Assembly: GCA_947373185.1 (NCBI GenBank)
Contig: CANBWP010000004.1
Span: 1-64,000 of the forward strand
Origin: Comamonadaceae bacterium
GTDB lineage: Bacteria; Pseudomonadota; Gammaproteobacteria; Burkholderiales; Burkholderiaceae_C
Length of the DNA: 64,000 bases
Reading direction: 5' to 3'
This document shows, in pieces, positions 24,353 to 33,643 of the stretch. Position numbers and translations under genes: made by a program. The notes beneath the pieces are model-generated. The model saw nothing but the letters and a program-made list of their open reading frames with translations, had not been told where the DNA came from and searched no databases. How positions within the stretch are numbered: position 1 is the first letter of the stretch; each line of letters begins with the position of its first letter.

Positions 24353-25630
24353 ATGAAATTTGAAATGCCTTACGAATTGGTTCTGGGTTGGCGCTACACC
24401 CGCGCAGGCCGAGCCACGCGTCGCAATGGCTTCATCTCCTTTATCTCGGGCGTGTCCATGTTGGGCATTGGCTTGGGGGTGGCCGCTTTGGTCATCGTGC
24501 TGTCGGTCATGAATGGTTTTCAAAAAGAAGTGCGTGACCGCATGCTCAGCGTGGTGTCTCACATTGAAATTGTGTCGGCAGATGGTTCGGCCTTGGAAGG
24601 TTTGAAACACAGTTTGCAGCAAGTGCACGCAAATCCTGACGTGATCGGTGCTGCCCCCTTCATTGCGGCCCAAGCTTTGTTGGCGCGCGGTGAAGACATG
24701 AAGGGGGTGTTGGTGCGTGGCATCGATCCGGCCCTAGAGCCCAGTGTGGTGGATTTGTCGATGGGTTTTGCACGCCGCACAGCCAGCCTCCCGGGCGTTG
24801 AAGCCCTGGTGCCAGGCCAGTTTGGTGTCGTGCTGGGCATGGACTTGGCCCGTCAGTTGGGTTTGCGTTTGGGTGACCCCGTCACCCTGATTGCCCCCAA
24901 TGGCCAAGTGACACCTGCTGGGGTATTGCCTCGCTTGAAGCAAATGCAAGTGGTGGGTTTGTTCAACTCGGGTCATTACGAATACGACTCGGCCTTGGTC
25001 ATGTTGCACATCGAAGATGCCGGCAAAATTTTCAGATTGGAAGGCCCCACGGGCATACGTTTGAAGATCAAAGATTTGCACGAAGCGCGCAATGTGGCCA
25101 AAGCACTGGCCCCCCAATTGGCACCAGGCATGGCCATCCGCGATTGGACCCAACAAAACCGCACATGGTTTGCCGCGGTGCAGGTTGAAAAACGCATGAT
25201 GTTCATCATCCTCACGCTCATTGTGGCCGTAGCAGCGTTCAACCTGGTGAGCACCTTGGTGATGTCCGTGACGGACAAGCGCGCAGACATCGCTATCTTG
25301 CGAACCTTGGGTGCCAGCCCGCACAGCATCATGGGGATATTCATGGTGCAAGGCGCTATGGTGGGTGTGATCGGCACGCTGGGTGGATTGCTCCTGGGTC
25401 TGTTGGTGGCATTCAACATCGATGTCATCGTGCCAGCTTTAGAGGCTTTGTTTCACGCCAGCTTCTTGCCCAAAGACATTTACCTGATCAGCCGCATGCC
25501 CAGCGATCCGCAGATGAGCGATATCTTGCCTGTGGCCATCATTTCATTGCTGCTGGCCTTTGTGGCCACTTTGTATCCCAGCTGGCATGCCAGCCAAGTC
25601 AATCCTGCGGAGGCTTTGCGTTATGAATAA
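24353..25630 (+). CDS. lolC: Lipoprotein-releasing ABC transporter permease (LolC/LolE type)
   Basis: Inner-membrane permease of 425 aa that extracts outer-membrane lipoproteins and hands them to LolA. It opens with the family signature [12 protein letters not shown], then TM1 ([30 protein letters not shown]), a large periplasmic domain, and three C-terminal TM segments ([62 protein letters not shown]) ending NPAEALRYE. Its stop overlaps lolD by eight bases. No second permease gene is adjacent, so the complex may be a homodimer. Confidence 0.95.
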   Translation: MKFEMPYELVLGWRYTRAGRATRRNGFISFISGVSMLGIGLGVAALVIVLSVMNGFQKEVRDRMLSVVSHIEIVSADGSALEGLKHSLQQVHANPDVIGAAPFIAAQALLARGEDMKGVLVRGIDPALEPSVVDLSMGFARRTASLPGVEALVPGQFGVVLGMDLARQLGLRLGDPVTLIAPNGQVTPAGVLPRLKQMQVVGLFNSGHYEYDSALVMLHIEDAGKIFRLEGPTGIRLKIKDLHEARNVAKALAPQLAPGMAIRDWTQQNRTWFAAVQVEKRMMFIILTLIVAVAAFNLVSTLVMSVTDKRADIAILRTLGASPHSIMGIFMVQGAMVGVIGTLGGLLLGLLVAFNIDVIVPALEALFHASFLPKDIYLISRMPSDPQMSDILPVAIISLLLAFVATLYPSWHASQVNPAEALRYE

Positions 25631-26324
25631 GCCCATCAGCGACGCAGAAAACCAGCCCGTGTTGGAAGTATGTGGCTTGAGCAAACGCTTTGAAGAAGGC
25701 GGCTTGAACGTGTCGGTCCTACAAGGCATTGACCTGTGTGTGGCCGCTGGCGAAACCGTGGCCATTGTGGGTGCTTCGGGCTCTGGCAAAAGCACCCTCA
25801 TGCATTTGATGGGCGGGCTGGATCGCCCTTCACAAGGAAAGGTGTTGTTGCAGGGGCAAGACTGGTCGGCTTTGAATGCAGCGGACCAAGGTGCTCGGCG
25901 CAATCAGTTGCTCGGTTTTGTGTATCAGTTCCATCATTTGCTGCCAGAGTTCACCGCGCTTGAAAACGTCGCCATGCCTTTGTGGATTCGCCGTGATTTG
26001 CACAGCACGGCGCAGGCAGTGGCCATGCAATGGCTTGATTTGGTCGGCTTGAAAGACCGCGCCGCTCACCGACCCGCCGAACTCTCTGGCGGGGAGCGTC
26101 AGCGTGTCGCCATTGCACGCGCCATGGCGACCCAGCCAGCCTGTGTCTTGGCCGATGAACCCACTGGCAACTTAGACAGAAGCACAGCAGAAGCCGTGTT
26201 TGATTTGATGTTGAACACTGCGCAAAAACAAGGCACGGCCTTTGTGGTGGTCACGCACGATCCTTTGCTGGCTGCGCGTTGCAGCCGTGTCTTGCGCCTA
26301 GACAGGGGCGTTCTGCAAGCATGA
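25623..26324 (+). CDS. lolD: Lipoprotein-releasing system ATP-binding protein LolD
   Basis: ABC ATPase of 233 aa powering lipoprotein release. Walker [10 protein letters not shown] (about 52-60), Q-loop [21 protein letters not shown] (typical of LolD), signature [15 protein letters not shown], Walker [13 protein letters not shown], and the H-loop VVVTHD. The ATG lies within the lolC 3' end and the stop overlaps tatD (ATGA), so lolC-lolD-tatD are translationally coupled. Confidence 0.96.
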   Translation: MNKPISDAENQPVLEVCGLSKRFEEGGLNVSVLQGIDLCVAAGETVAIVGASGSGKSTLMHLMGGLDRPSQGKVLLQGQDWSALNAADQGARRNQLLGFVYQFHHLLPEFTALENVAMPLWIRRDLHSTAQAVAMQWLDLVGLKDRAAHRPAELSGGERQRVAIARAMATQPACVLADEPTGNLDRSTAEAVFDLMLNTAQKQGTAFVVVTHDPLLAARCSRVLRLDRGVLQA

Positions 26325-27196
26325 TGGTGCAGTGGATCGACAGCCATTGCCATTTGGATGCACCTGAATTTTTGCCAGACTGCGAGTCGGTGGTGCATCG
26401 TGCACGTGAGGCTGGCGTGTCTTGGTGTGTCATGCCGGCCGTTCAAGCCCAAGACTTTGAAGCCCTGCAAACCTTGGCGTTGAAACTCAATCAGCCTTAC
26501 GCCTTGGGCATTCATCCCATGTATGTACCGCAAGCACAAACCCAAGACTTGGACCATTTAGAAGCCTGTCTGCAAATCGCCATGGCACGCAATGCCCAAA
26601 GCGAGCGCCATGACCCTCGCTTGGTGGCGGTGGGTGAAATAGGCTTGGATTTCTTTTTGCCCCATTTGTGCGATCCAGCCCTGCGAGAGAAACAAGAATT
26701 TTTCTACCAAGCACAACTGAAGTTGGCCAAGAAATACCAATTGCCCGTCATCTTGCATGTCCGCAAATCGGCGGATGAACTGCTGCGAGGGCTTCGGCGC
26801 ACGCCAGTGCAAGGCGGCATTGCGCATGCTTTCAATGGCAGTATGCAACAAGCACACGCCTTCATTGATGTGGGTTTTGCTTTGGGATTTGGCGGTGCGT
26901 TCACCTTTGATCGGGCGCTGCAACTGCGGCGCTTGGCCACTGAGTTACCCTTGTCTGCCATCGTTTTAGAAACCGATGCGCCCGATATGCCGCCGCACTG
27001 GTTGTACCGCACGCAAAGCCAGCGACAATCGGGAGATCCGCTGCAAGCGCAAAGCCGAAACGAACCCTGTCAATTGCCGCGCATCGCGGCCGTCATGGCG
27101 CAACTCAGACGCATGCCATTGGCAGACCTTGCGATGGCCACGGTGCACAACACCCAACGCGTCTTGCCTCAACTCCCATTTTTCAAATCAGCATGA
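26321..27196 (+). CDS. TatD-family metal-dependent deoxyribonuclease
   Basis: TIM-barrel hydrolase of 291 aa. Metal motifs are DSHCHLD (about 7-13), GEIGLDFF (about 107), ILHVRKS (near 147) and [12 protein letters not shown] (near 216). TatD proteins are Mg-dependent DNases or exonucleases acting in DNA repair and degradation. The start is ATG 26321 or the adjacent ATG 26324. It overlaps lolD upstream and the next gene downstream by four bases each. Confidence 0.93.
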   Translation: MMVQWIDSHCHLDAPEFLPDCESVVHRAREAGVSWCVMPAVQAQDFEALQTLALKLNQPYALGIHPMYVPQAQTQDLDHLEACLQIAMARNAQSERHDPRLVAVGEIGLDFFLPHLCDPALREKQEFFYQAQLKLAKKYQLPVILHVRKSADELLRGLRRTPVQGGIAHAFNGSMQQAHAFIDVGFALGFGGAFTFDRALQLRRLATELPLSAIVLETDAPDMPPHWLYRTQSQRQSGDPLQAQSRNEPCQLPRIAAVMAQLRRMPLADLAMATVHNTQRVLPQLPFFKSA

Positions 27197-27957
27197 CCGC
27201 TAAAAAATCCAAAGCCCTCGAACTGCCTGAAGTGAATTTCTCTGAAGACGGCGAGTCGCGCTATTTGCATTTGGGCACGCCTTGGATCCAAGGCGCCATG
27301 AACCTGAAAGAACCATTTGAGTTGGAACTCGAATACATTCAGCGCATGATGGTGGGCTTGTTGTTTTTCAAGTCAGCTTCTGTGGCGGGGCGGCATGCCA
27401 TGCAATTGGGTTTGGGCGCTGCCAGTCTGACCAAGTTTTGTTACAAAAAAATGCGCTGGACGTGCACCGCCATTGAATTGAACCCTGGCGTCTTGCATGC
27501 TTGTCGTGGGTGGTTCAAATTGCCAGAAAATGGTCCTCGAATGCGGGTTATTTTGGCCGATGCTGCGCAAGAAATACAAAGCGATGAATGGCAAGGCACG
27601 GTGGACATCTTGCATGTTGACCTGTATGACCACGAAGCCGCTGCCCCGGTGCTCGACAGCGTTGCGTTTTACAAAAACTGTCGTGCGGTGTTGGCCGATG
27701 AAGGCACCATGACCGTCAATTTGTTTGGCCGCTCAGCCAGTTACGAGCAGAGCGTGGCCAAGATGGCAGAAGCTTTTGGTGAAGACGCCTTGTGGGCTTT
27801 CAAGCCCACGCGCGAGGGCAACACGGTGGTGATGGCGCAGCGTCATGCCAGTCGGCCCAAACGTGATGTGATGATGGCCCAAGCAGAGGCCATTGAAAAC
27901 AGGTTTGGCTTGCCTGCGACCAAATGGTTGAGAGTTTTTAAACCTTTGGTGAAATGA
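27193..27957 (+). CDS. Spermidine synthase-like methyltransferase-fold protein
   Basis: Protein of 254 aa with a Rossmann-like SAM/dcSAM-binding fold: AMQLGLGAASLTKFCYKK (glycine-rich loop), TAIELNPGV (acidic residue after beta 2), VILADAAQEI and ILHVDLYDHEAA. These match the spermidine synthase-like family (COG0421), but the canonical aminopropyltransferase motif GGGDG is replaced by GLGAAS, so true spermidine synthase activity is uncertain. ATGA overlap with tatD. Confidence 0.75.
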   Translation: MTAKKSKALELPEVNFSEDGESRYLHLGTPWIQGAMNLKEPFELELEYIQRMMVGLLFFKSASVAGRHAMQLGLGAASLTKFCYKKMRWTCTAIELNPGVLHACRGWFKLPENGPRMRVILADAAQEIQSDEWQGTVDILHVDLYDHEAAAPVLDSVAFYKNCRAVLADEGTMTVNLFGRSASYEQSVAKMAEAFGEDALWAFKPTREGNTVVMAQRHASRPKRDVMMAQAEAIENRFGLPATKWLRVFKPLVK

Positions 27958-28089
27958 ATTCACACCAAACCTAGGGTTTACCCAAGGTTTTGGCCTGTAA
28001 ATCGCCAAGCTGTAGGTGAAATCCACATTTTGAATCGCTGACTTTCGGCTGACAATGCCGCATCCCAAACTTTTTGGAGGAGTGTCCCT

Positions 28090-28578
28090 GTGAAAATCAA
28101 AAGTCAAAAAGACTTTTTCTCCGGTCTGATGTTCACCGTTGTCGGTGCTGCATTTGCCTACGGAGCAACAAGTTATACCGTCGGTAGCGGTGCCCGCATG
28201 GGCCCAGGCTACTTTCCACTGCTGCTGGGCGTGATCTTGGCGCTGTTGGGCGCCGTGATTTTGTTCAAGTCCTTGGTGGTTGAAACCCCTGATGGCGAGC
28301 CTGTGGGTGCATGGGCCTGGAAGCCCCTGACCTTCATCATTGCCGGCAACTTGTTGTTTGGCGTGTTGTTGGGCGGATTGCCCAGCATCGGTTTGCCAGC
28401 CATGGGTTTGATTGCTGCCATTTTTGGCACCACCATCGTGGTGAGCTTGGCGGGTGATGAATTCAACTTCAAAGAAACACTCGTGTTGAGCGCCATCTTG
28501 TCTGTGATGAGTTACGCCGCGTTCATCTTGCTGCTGAAATTGCAGTTCCCTGTGTGGCCTACTTTCATCAGCGGCTAA
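28090..28578 (+). CDS. tctB: Tripartite tricarboxylate transporter small membrane subunit TctB
   Basis: Protein of 162 aa with four hydrophobic segments (LMFTVVGAAFAYGA; YFPLLLGVILALLGAVILF; TFIIAGNLLFGVLLGG; LVLSAILSVMSYAAFILLL), typical of TctB. GARMGPGYFP is the family hallmark. The start is GTG with GGAGG nine bases upstream. It is followed 11 bases later by tctA. TctB partners TctA in a secondary uptake system for carboxylates that uses a periplasmic binding protein of the TctC/Bug type; none is adjacent. Confidence 0.92.
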   Translation: MKIKSQKDFFSGLMFTVVGAAFAYGATSYTVGSGARMGPGYFPLLLGVILALLGAVILFKSLVVETPDGEPVGAWAWKPLTFIIAGNLLFGVLLGGLPSIGLPAMGLIAAIFGTTIVVSLAGDEFNFKETLVLSAILSVMSYAAFILLLKLQFPVWPTFISG

Positions 28579-28589
28579 GGAGTTTATAA

Positions 28590-30101
28590 ATGGAACTATT
28601 TGACAACTTGGCGATGGGTTTTGGGGTGGCTTTCACCTTCCAAAATCTGATTTACGCTTTCATCGGCTGTTTGCTGGGCACCCTGATTGGCGTGCTCCCA
28701 GGCATTGGCCCCGTGGCAACCATTGCCATGCTCTTGCCTGCCACCTATGCATTGCCCCCTATCGCGGCTTTGATCATGTTGGCCGGTATTTACTACGGTG
28801 CCCAATACGGTGGTTCCACCACTGCCATTTTGGTCAACTTGCCTGGTGAGTCCTCCTCCGTTGTGACGGTGATTGACGGTTACCAGATGGCCCGTAAAGG
28901 CCGTGCAGGTCCCGCTTTGGCGGCTGCTGGTTTGGGTTCATTCTTTGCCGGTTGCGTGGGTACTTTGATCTTGGCGGCTTTTGCAGCGCCTTTGACTGAA
29001 GTGGCCTTCAAGTTCGGCCCTGCCGAGTACTTCTCGCTCATGATTTTGGGCTTGATCGGCGCGGTGGTGTTGGCTTCTGGTTCCTTGCTCAAAGCGGTGG
29101 CCATGATTGTGCTGGGCCTCTTGATGGGCTTGGTCGGAACTGACGTTAACTCTGGCGTGGCACGTTTCAGCTTCGACATTCCTGAACTCACAGACGGCAT
29201 TGGTTTCATCACCATCGCCATGGGTGTGTTCGGTTATGGCGAGATCATTGCCAACTTGTCTCAACCTGAAGACAAGCGTGAAGTGTTCACCGGCAAAGTC
29301 ACTGGCTTGTTCCCCACCAAAGAAGACTTCCGCAACATGTTGCCTGCCGTGCTTCGCGGCACCACCATTGGTTCTTTGCTCGGTATCTTGCCGGGTGGCG
29401 GTGCGTTGTTGGCAGCGTTTGCGGCCTACACCATTGAGAAGAAAACCAAACTGCGTCCAGGTGAAGTTCCCTTCGGCCAAGGCAATATTCGCGGTGTGGC
29501 TGCCCCTGAGTCTGCCAACAACGCGGGTGCGCAAACCTCCTTCATCCCATTGCTCACGTTGGGAATTCCACCCAACGCCGTGATGGCTTTGATGGTGGGT
29601 GCCATGACCATTCACAACATTCAGCCTGGCCCTCAAGTGATGACCAGCAACCCTGAATTGTTCTGGGGTCTGATTGCCTCGATGTGGATTGGCAACTTGA
29701 TGCTGATCATCTTGAACTTGCCACTCATTGGCATGTGGATCAAGTTGCTCACAGTGCCTTACCGCTGGTTGTTCCCTGCCATTGTGCTGTTCTGCGCCAT
29801 TGGCGTGTACTCCACCAACAACAACACCTTCGACATCTGGTTGGTCGGTGCCTTTGGTGTGATCGGTTACTTGTTTATCAAGTTGGGCGTTGAACCTGCA
29901 CCTTTGTTGCTCGGTTTCATCTTGGGCCCCATGATGGAAGAGAACTTGCGCCGTGCCTTGTTGCTGTCACGCGGCGACTGGTCCGTGTTTGTGACGCGTG
30001 GTCTGTCTGCCAGTTTGTTGGCTGTGGCTGCCGTGTTGCTCATCATTGTGCTGTTGCCCTCTGTCAAATCCAAACGCGAAGAAGCCTTCGTGGAAGATTG
30101 A
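28590..30101 (+). CDS. tctA: Tripartite tricarboxylate transporter large membrane subunit TctA
   Basis: Protein of 503 aa with about 12 transmembrane segments. The family signatures GVLPGIGPVATIAMLLP (about 34-50) and the related second copy GILPGGGALLAAFAAY (about 264-279), plus YGGSTTAILVNLPGE, are clear. It forms the transport channel with TctB. AAGGAG precedes the ATG. A strong terminator follows. Codon use is notably even and rich in favoured codons, suggesting good expression. Confidence 0.96.
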   Translation: MELFDNLAMGFGVAFTFQNLIYAFIGCLLGTLIGVLPGIGPVATIAMLLPATYALPPIAALIMLAGIYYGAQYGGSTTAILVNLPGESSSVVTVIDGYQMARKGRAGPALAAAGLGSFFAGCVGTLILAAFAAPLTEVAFKFGPAEYFSLMILGLIGAVVLASGSLLKAVAMIVLGLLMGLVGTDVNSGVARFSFDIPELTDGIGFITIAMGVFGYGEIIANLSQPEDKREVFTGKVTGLFPTKEDFRNMLPAVLRGTTIGSLLGILPGGGALLAAFAAYTIEKKTKLRPGEVPFGQGNIRGVAAPESANNAGAQTSFIPLLTLGIPPNAVMALMVGAMTIHNIQPGPQVMTSNPELFWGLIASMWIGNLMLIILNLPLIGMWIKLLTVPYRWLFPAIVLFCAIGVYSTNNNTFDIWLVGAFGVIGYLFIKLGVEPAPLLLGFILGPMMEENLRRALLLSRGDWSVFVTRGLSASLLAVAAVLLIIVLLPSVKSKREEAFVED

Positions 30102-30120
30102 CCGAGCTTGAGCTTCGTTC

Positions 30121-30149
30121 AAACGGCACCTTCGGGTGCCGTTTTTGAT
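30121..30149 (+). terminator. Rho-independent terminator after tctA
   Basis: Ten-base-pair stem AAACGGCACC / GGTGCCGTTT with a TTCG tetraloop followed by T residues, 20 bases after the tctA stop. Confidence 0.88.
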
Positions 30150-30267
30150 CCTGCCGTTGGCCATCCATCGAACTTGAACGCATCCTCAAATTTTCCTGAC
30201 ACAATGAACGTTTTGTAGCGTTTGGAAGATGCCCCTCACCGAACGCAAAATCATTTTGGATTGAACC

Positions 30268-31890
30268 ATGAGCTTTGATTTCAGCACGCCTTATTCTTCG
30301 ACGCGCCTGCCACTGTTTGCGCGCAACATTGTGTCCACTTCGCATCCTCTGGCCGCGCAAGCGGGCTTGCGCATGATGCTCAAAGGCGGCAATGCCGTGG
30401 ACGCAGCCATCGCGGCCGCTGCGGCCATCACCCTGACCGAGCCTGTCAGTTGTGGTTTGGGCTCGGACGCTTTTTGTATTTTGTGGGATGGCCAAAAACT
30501 CCATGGTTTGAACGCATCCGGCCCTGCACCTCAGGCATGGACACCTGAGTACTTTCACAACAAATACGGCAAAGACGCTGTCAATCCACCCAAGCGCGGC
30601 TGGGATTCGGTCACCGTGCCCGGCGCGGTGAGCGCGTGGGCGGCCATGAGCGAACGCTTTGGCAAATTGCCCTTTGCCGATTTGATGGAGCCAGCCATTG
30701 AAATCGCTGAACGTGGCTACTTGATGCCCGTGGTGGTGCAGCAAAAATGGGCTGCGGCCACGCCTTTGCTGCAATCCTTGCCTGGTTTTGCCGAAAGCTT
30801 TTTGCCCTGGGGCCGTGCGCCCAATGTCGGCGAATTGTTTCAATTCAAAGCTGCGGCCAGAGGCCTGAGGGCCATTGCCGAAACCAAAGGTCGCGCATTT
30901 TACGAAGGTGAAATTGCGCAGGCTCTGGTGCGCTTTTCCGATCAGCATGGTGGTGCCATGACACTGCAAGACTTGGCGCAATACCGACCTGAATGGGTCG
31001 AGCCCATCGCGCAAAATTACCGGGGTTACACCTTGCATGAAATACCACCCAATGGCCAAGGCATTGCCGCCTTGATCGCACTGGGCATCTTGGAAAACTT
31101 TGACTTGGCCAGCATGAAGGTCGATGGCATTGATTCGCAGCACTTGCAAATTGAAGCCATGAAGCTGGCTTTTGCCGATGTGTACCGTTATGTGGCCGAT
31201 CCGCGCCACATGGAAGTTACACCCGCGCAAATGCTCGACCCCGCCTATTTGAAGAGCCGTGCCAAGTTGATCGACATGAAAAAGGCGCAAGATTTCAAGG
31301 CGGGTAACCCTGTCAAAGGCGGCACCATCTACCTCACAGCAGCCGATGAAAACGGCATGATGGTCAGCTTCATTCAAAGCAATTACATGGGCTTTGGTTC
31401 GGGCGTGGTCGAGCCTACCTACGGCATCAGTTTGCAAAACCGGGGCTTTGGTTTCAGTACCGACCCCCAAAATCTCAACCCTGCCAACTTGGTGGCGCCT
31501 GGCAAACGGCCTTTCCAAACCATCATTCCCGCCTTCCTCACTCAAAACGGCCAGCCGGTCATGAGTTACGGCGTGATGGGGGGCAACATGCAACCGCAAG
31601 GCCACATGCAAACCTTGGTGCGTATGCTCGATTACGGCCAAAATCCACAGGCCGCTTGTGATGCGCCGCGCTGGCGCTACAACGAGGGCATGTCCATCAA
31701 TGTGGAAGCCAATCTCGACCGCCACACGGTGCAGGGTTTGAATGACTTAGGTCATGAGTTGGAAGTGATCAACGATTCGTACCAAGACTTTGGTGCAGGC
31801 CAGTTCATTTGGCGCATGGGCGACCCCAAGGTGCAAGGCTATTTGGCAGCATCTGACCCGCGGCGTGATGGTCAGGCGGTGGGCTTTTGA
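30268..31890 (+). CDS. Gamma-glutamyltransferase family protein (YwrD-like)
   Basis: Ntn-hydrolase of 540 aa. It starts like other family members (NIVSTSHPLAAQAGLRMMLKGGNAVDAAIA). The autocleavage site aligns at KGGTIYLTAADENG, where the Thr after GG is the expected N-terminal nucleophile of the small subunit, followed by SGVVEPTYGISLQNRG and GKRPFQTIIPAF. There is no signal peptide, unlike secreted Ggt, so a cytoplasmic role is likely. Family members transfer or hydrolyse gamma-glutamyl groups or hydrolyse related amides. Overlaps the next gene (TTGA). Confidence 0.9.
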   Translation: MSFDFSTPYSSTRLPLFARNIVSTSHPLAAQAGLRMMLKGGNAVDAAIAAAAAITLTEPVSCGLGSDAFCILWDGQKLHGLNASGPAPQAWTPEYFHNKYGKDAVNPPKRGWDSVTVPGAVSAWAAMSERFGKLPFADLMEPAIEIAERGYLMPVVVQQKWAAATPLLQSLPGFAESFLPWGRAPNVGELFQFKAAARGLRAIAETKGRAFYEGEIAQALVRFSDQHGGAMTLQDLAQYRPEWVEPIAQNYRGYTLHEIPPNGQGIAALIALGILENFDLASMKVDGIDSQHLQIEAMKLAFADVYRYVADPRHMEVTPAQMLDPAYLKSRAKLIDMKKAQDFKAGNPVKGGTIYLTAADENGMMVSFIQSNYMGFGSGVVEPTYGISLQNRGFGFSTDPQNLNPANLVAPGKRPFQTIIPAFLTQNGQPVMSYGVMGGNMQPQGHMQTLVRMLDYGQNPQAACDAPRWRYNEGMSINVEANLDRHTVQGLNDLGHELEVINDSYQDFGAGQFIWRMGDPKVQGYLAASDPRRDGQAVGF

Positions 31891-32792
31891 CCCAAGCGCA
31901 AGCGTCAAAGTTCACGACAGGTTTGCTGCTGGCTGCGGCAGGTTCTATTGCATTCAGCGGCAAGGCCATCATCGTCAAATTGGCCTACCGACATGGCGTC
32001 GATGGCGTGACCTTGTTGATGTTTCGCATGCTCTTTGCCTTGCCTTTCTTCTTGGCCTTGGCCTGGTGGGCTGGGCGGGGCAAAGCACCCTTGACACGGC
32101 GGGACTGGGTGGGCGTGGTGGGTCTGGGTTTCAGTGGGTACTATTTGTCCAGCTTTTTGGATTTTCTGGGCTTGCAGTACATCAGCGCCTCCTTGGAGCG
32201 CTTGATTTTGTACCTTAATCCAACCCTGGTCTTGGTCTTGGGTTGGATCCTCTACCAACGCAAAATCAGCCACCGACAAGGTGTGGCCATGGCGGTCAGT
32301 TACAGCGGTGTCTTGCTGGTGTTCGGCCATGAAATATCTTTGGTGGGGGAGCACGTGGTCTTGGGCGCTGCATGGGTCTTCTTGAGTGCCATCTCCTATG
32401 CCACTTACCTCAGTTACAGCGGTCAACTGGTGCAAAGATTGGGTTCCCTGCGATTGGCCGGATTGGCCACCAGCGTGGCTTGTCTCTTTTGCATTTTGCA
32501 GTTCGTGGCGCTCGAGCCTGTGCAAGCCTTGGACGTTGCACCTGAGGTGATCTACTTGTCTTTGCTCAATGCCACGGCGTGCACCGTCTTGCCAGTGTTG
32601 ATGGTCATGATGGCCATTGAGCGAATCGGCGCAGGTCTCACCTCGCAAATCGGCATGATTGGCCCGATGTCAACCTTGACGATGGGCGCATTTTTGTTGA
32701 ACGAGCCCTTCACAATTTGGATTGTGCTGGGCACCAGCTTGGTGTTGGGCGGTGTGTTTTGGGTCACCCAAACGCCCAAAGTGATTGAATAA
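31887..32792 (+). CDS. DMT superfamily transporter (EamA)
   Basis: Integral membrane protein of 301 aa with ten hydrophobic helices in two EamA repeats (first begins FTTGLLLAAAGSIAFSGKAIIVKLAY; second VVLGAAWVFLSAISYATYLSY). The start is a TTG overlapping the previous stop; no ATG lies before the first helix, so a non-ATG start is needed. Likely exports metabolites; the substrate is unknown. Confidence 0.85.
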   Translation: MTQAQASKFTTGLLLAAAGSIAFSGKAIIVKLAYRHGVDGVTLLMFRMLFALPFFLALAWWAGRGKAPLTRRDWVGVVGLGFSGYYLSSFLDFLGLQYISASLERLILYLNPTLVLVLGWILYQRKISHRQGVAMAVSYSGVLLVFGHEISLVGEHVVLGAAWVFLSAISYATYLSYSGQLVQRLGSLRLAGLATSVACLFCILQFVALEPVQALDVAPEVIYLSLLNATACTVLPVLMVMMAIERIGAGLTSQIGMIGPMSTLTMGAFLLNEPFTIWIVLGTSLVLGGVFWVTQTPKVIE

Positions 32793-32830
32793 TTTGGAAT
32801 GTTTGCTAATTTAATTTTGAAGGAGTCATC

Positions 32831-33628
32831 ATGGATTTAGGGATCAAAGGCAAGTGGGCGTTGGTGGGCGGTGCCAGCAAAGGATTGGGTTGGGGCTGTG
32901 CACGTGCTCTGGCATTGGAAGGCGTGAATGTGGTCATGGTGGCGCGTGGCGCCGAAGTCTTGACGCAGACGGTGGCCGATTTGCAAAAAGAAGCGCCAGG
33001 TGTCACCTTGATCGGTGTGGCGGCCGACATCACCACCGAAGCAGGGCGAGCCGCTTTGTTTTCTGTGCCTGGCGGCCCAGGCAAAGACTTTGACATCGTG
33101 GTGACCAACGCCGGTGGCCCACCGCCTGGTGACTTCCGCCATTGGGACCGCGAAGCCTGGATCAAGGCCGTTGACGCCAACATGCTCACACCCATTGAAC
33201 TCATCAAAGCCACAGTCGATGGCATGGCCGCACGCGGCTTTGGTCGCATCGTCAACATCACGTCGAGTTCGGTCAAATCACCCATCGACATTTTGGGTTT
33301 GTCCAATGGCGCCCGCAGCGGTTTGACAGGCTTTGTGGCCGGCGTGGCACGCACCAAAATTGCTGCGCAAGGTGTCACCATCAACAACATCTTGCCTGGC
33401 AAGTTTGACACGGATCGAATTCGCACCACGGTGGAAGCCACGGCGCAAAAATCAGGCAAAACTGTGGCTGAAATTCGCGCCCAACAACAGGCCGTGGTGC
33501 CCGCAGGTCGCTATGGCACGCCGCAAGAGTTTGGCGCTTTGTGTGCTTTCATTTGCAGCCAGCAAGCGGCCTACATCACAGGCCAAAATTTGTTGACCGA
33601 TGGTGGCGCCTACCCAGGCACGTATTGA
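32831..33628 (+). CDS. Short-chain dehydrogenase/reductase (3-oxoacyl-ACP reductase-like)
   Basis: SDR of 265 aa. Cofactor motif GGASKGLGWGCARAL (about 13-27), NAGGPPPGDF (about 92-101; glycine replaces the second Ala of NNAG), catalytic ITSSSVKSP region, and GARSGLTGFVAGVA where YxxxK would be expected. The usual catalytic tyrosine is replaced in this segment (SNGARSG), a feature of a distinct SDR subgroup often annotated as 3-oxoacyl-ACP reductase. AGGAG precedes the ATG. Substrate unknown. Confidence 0.82.
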   Translation: MDLGIKGKWALVGGASKGLGWGCARALALEGVNVVMVARGAEVLTQTVADLQKEAPGVTLIGVAADITTEAGRAALFSVPGGPGKDFDIVVTNAGGPPPGDFRHWDREAWIKAVDANMLTPIELIKATVDGMAARGFGRIVNITSSSVKSPIDILGLSNGARSGLTGFVAGVARTKIAAQGVTINNILPGKFDTDRIRTTVEATAQKSGKTVAEIRAQQQAVVPAGRYGTPQEFGALCAFICSQQAAYITGQNLLTDGGAYPGTY

Positions 33629-33643
33629 CTGAGCGAGTGGCCT

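Noticed and set aside
27960-27995. AAACC-TAG-GGTTT hairpin after the spermidine synthase-like gene
   Set aside because: Five-base stem with no T-run; too weak to support a terminator.
30064-31725. Very long open frame antisense to the gamma-glutamyltransferase gene
   Set aside because: It mirrors a strongly supported gene, has biased histidine/glycine/arginine-rich composition and no recognisable domain.
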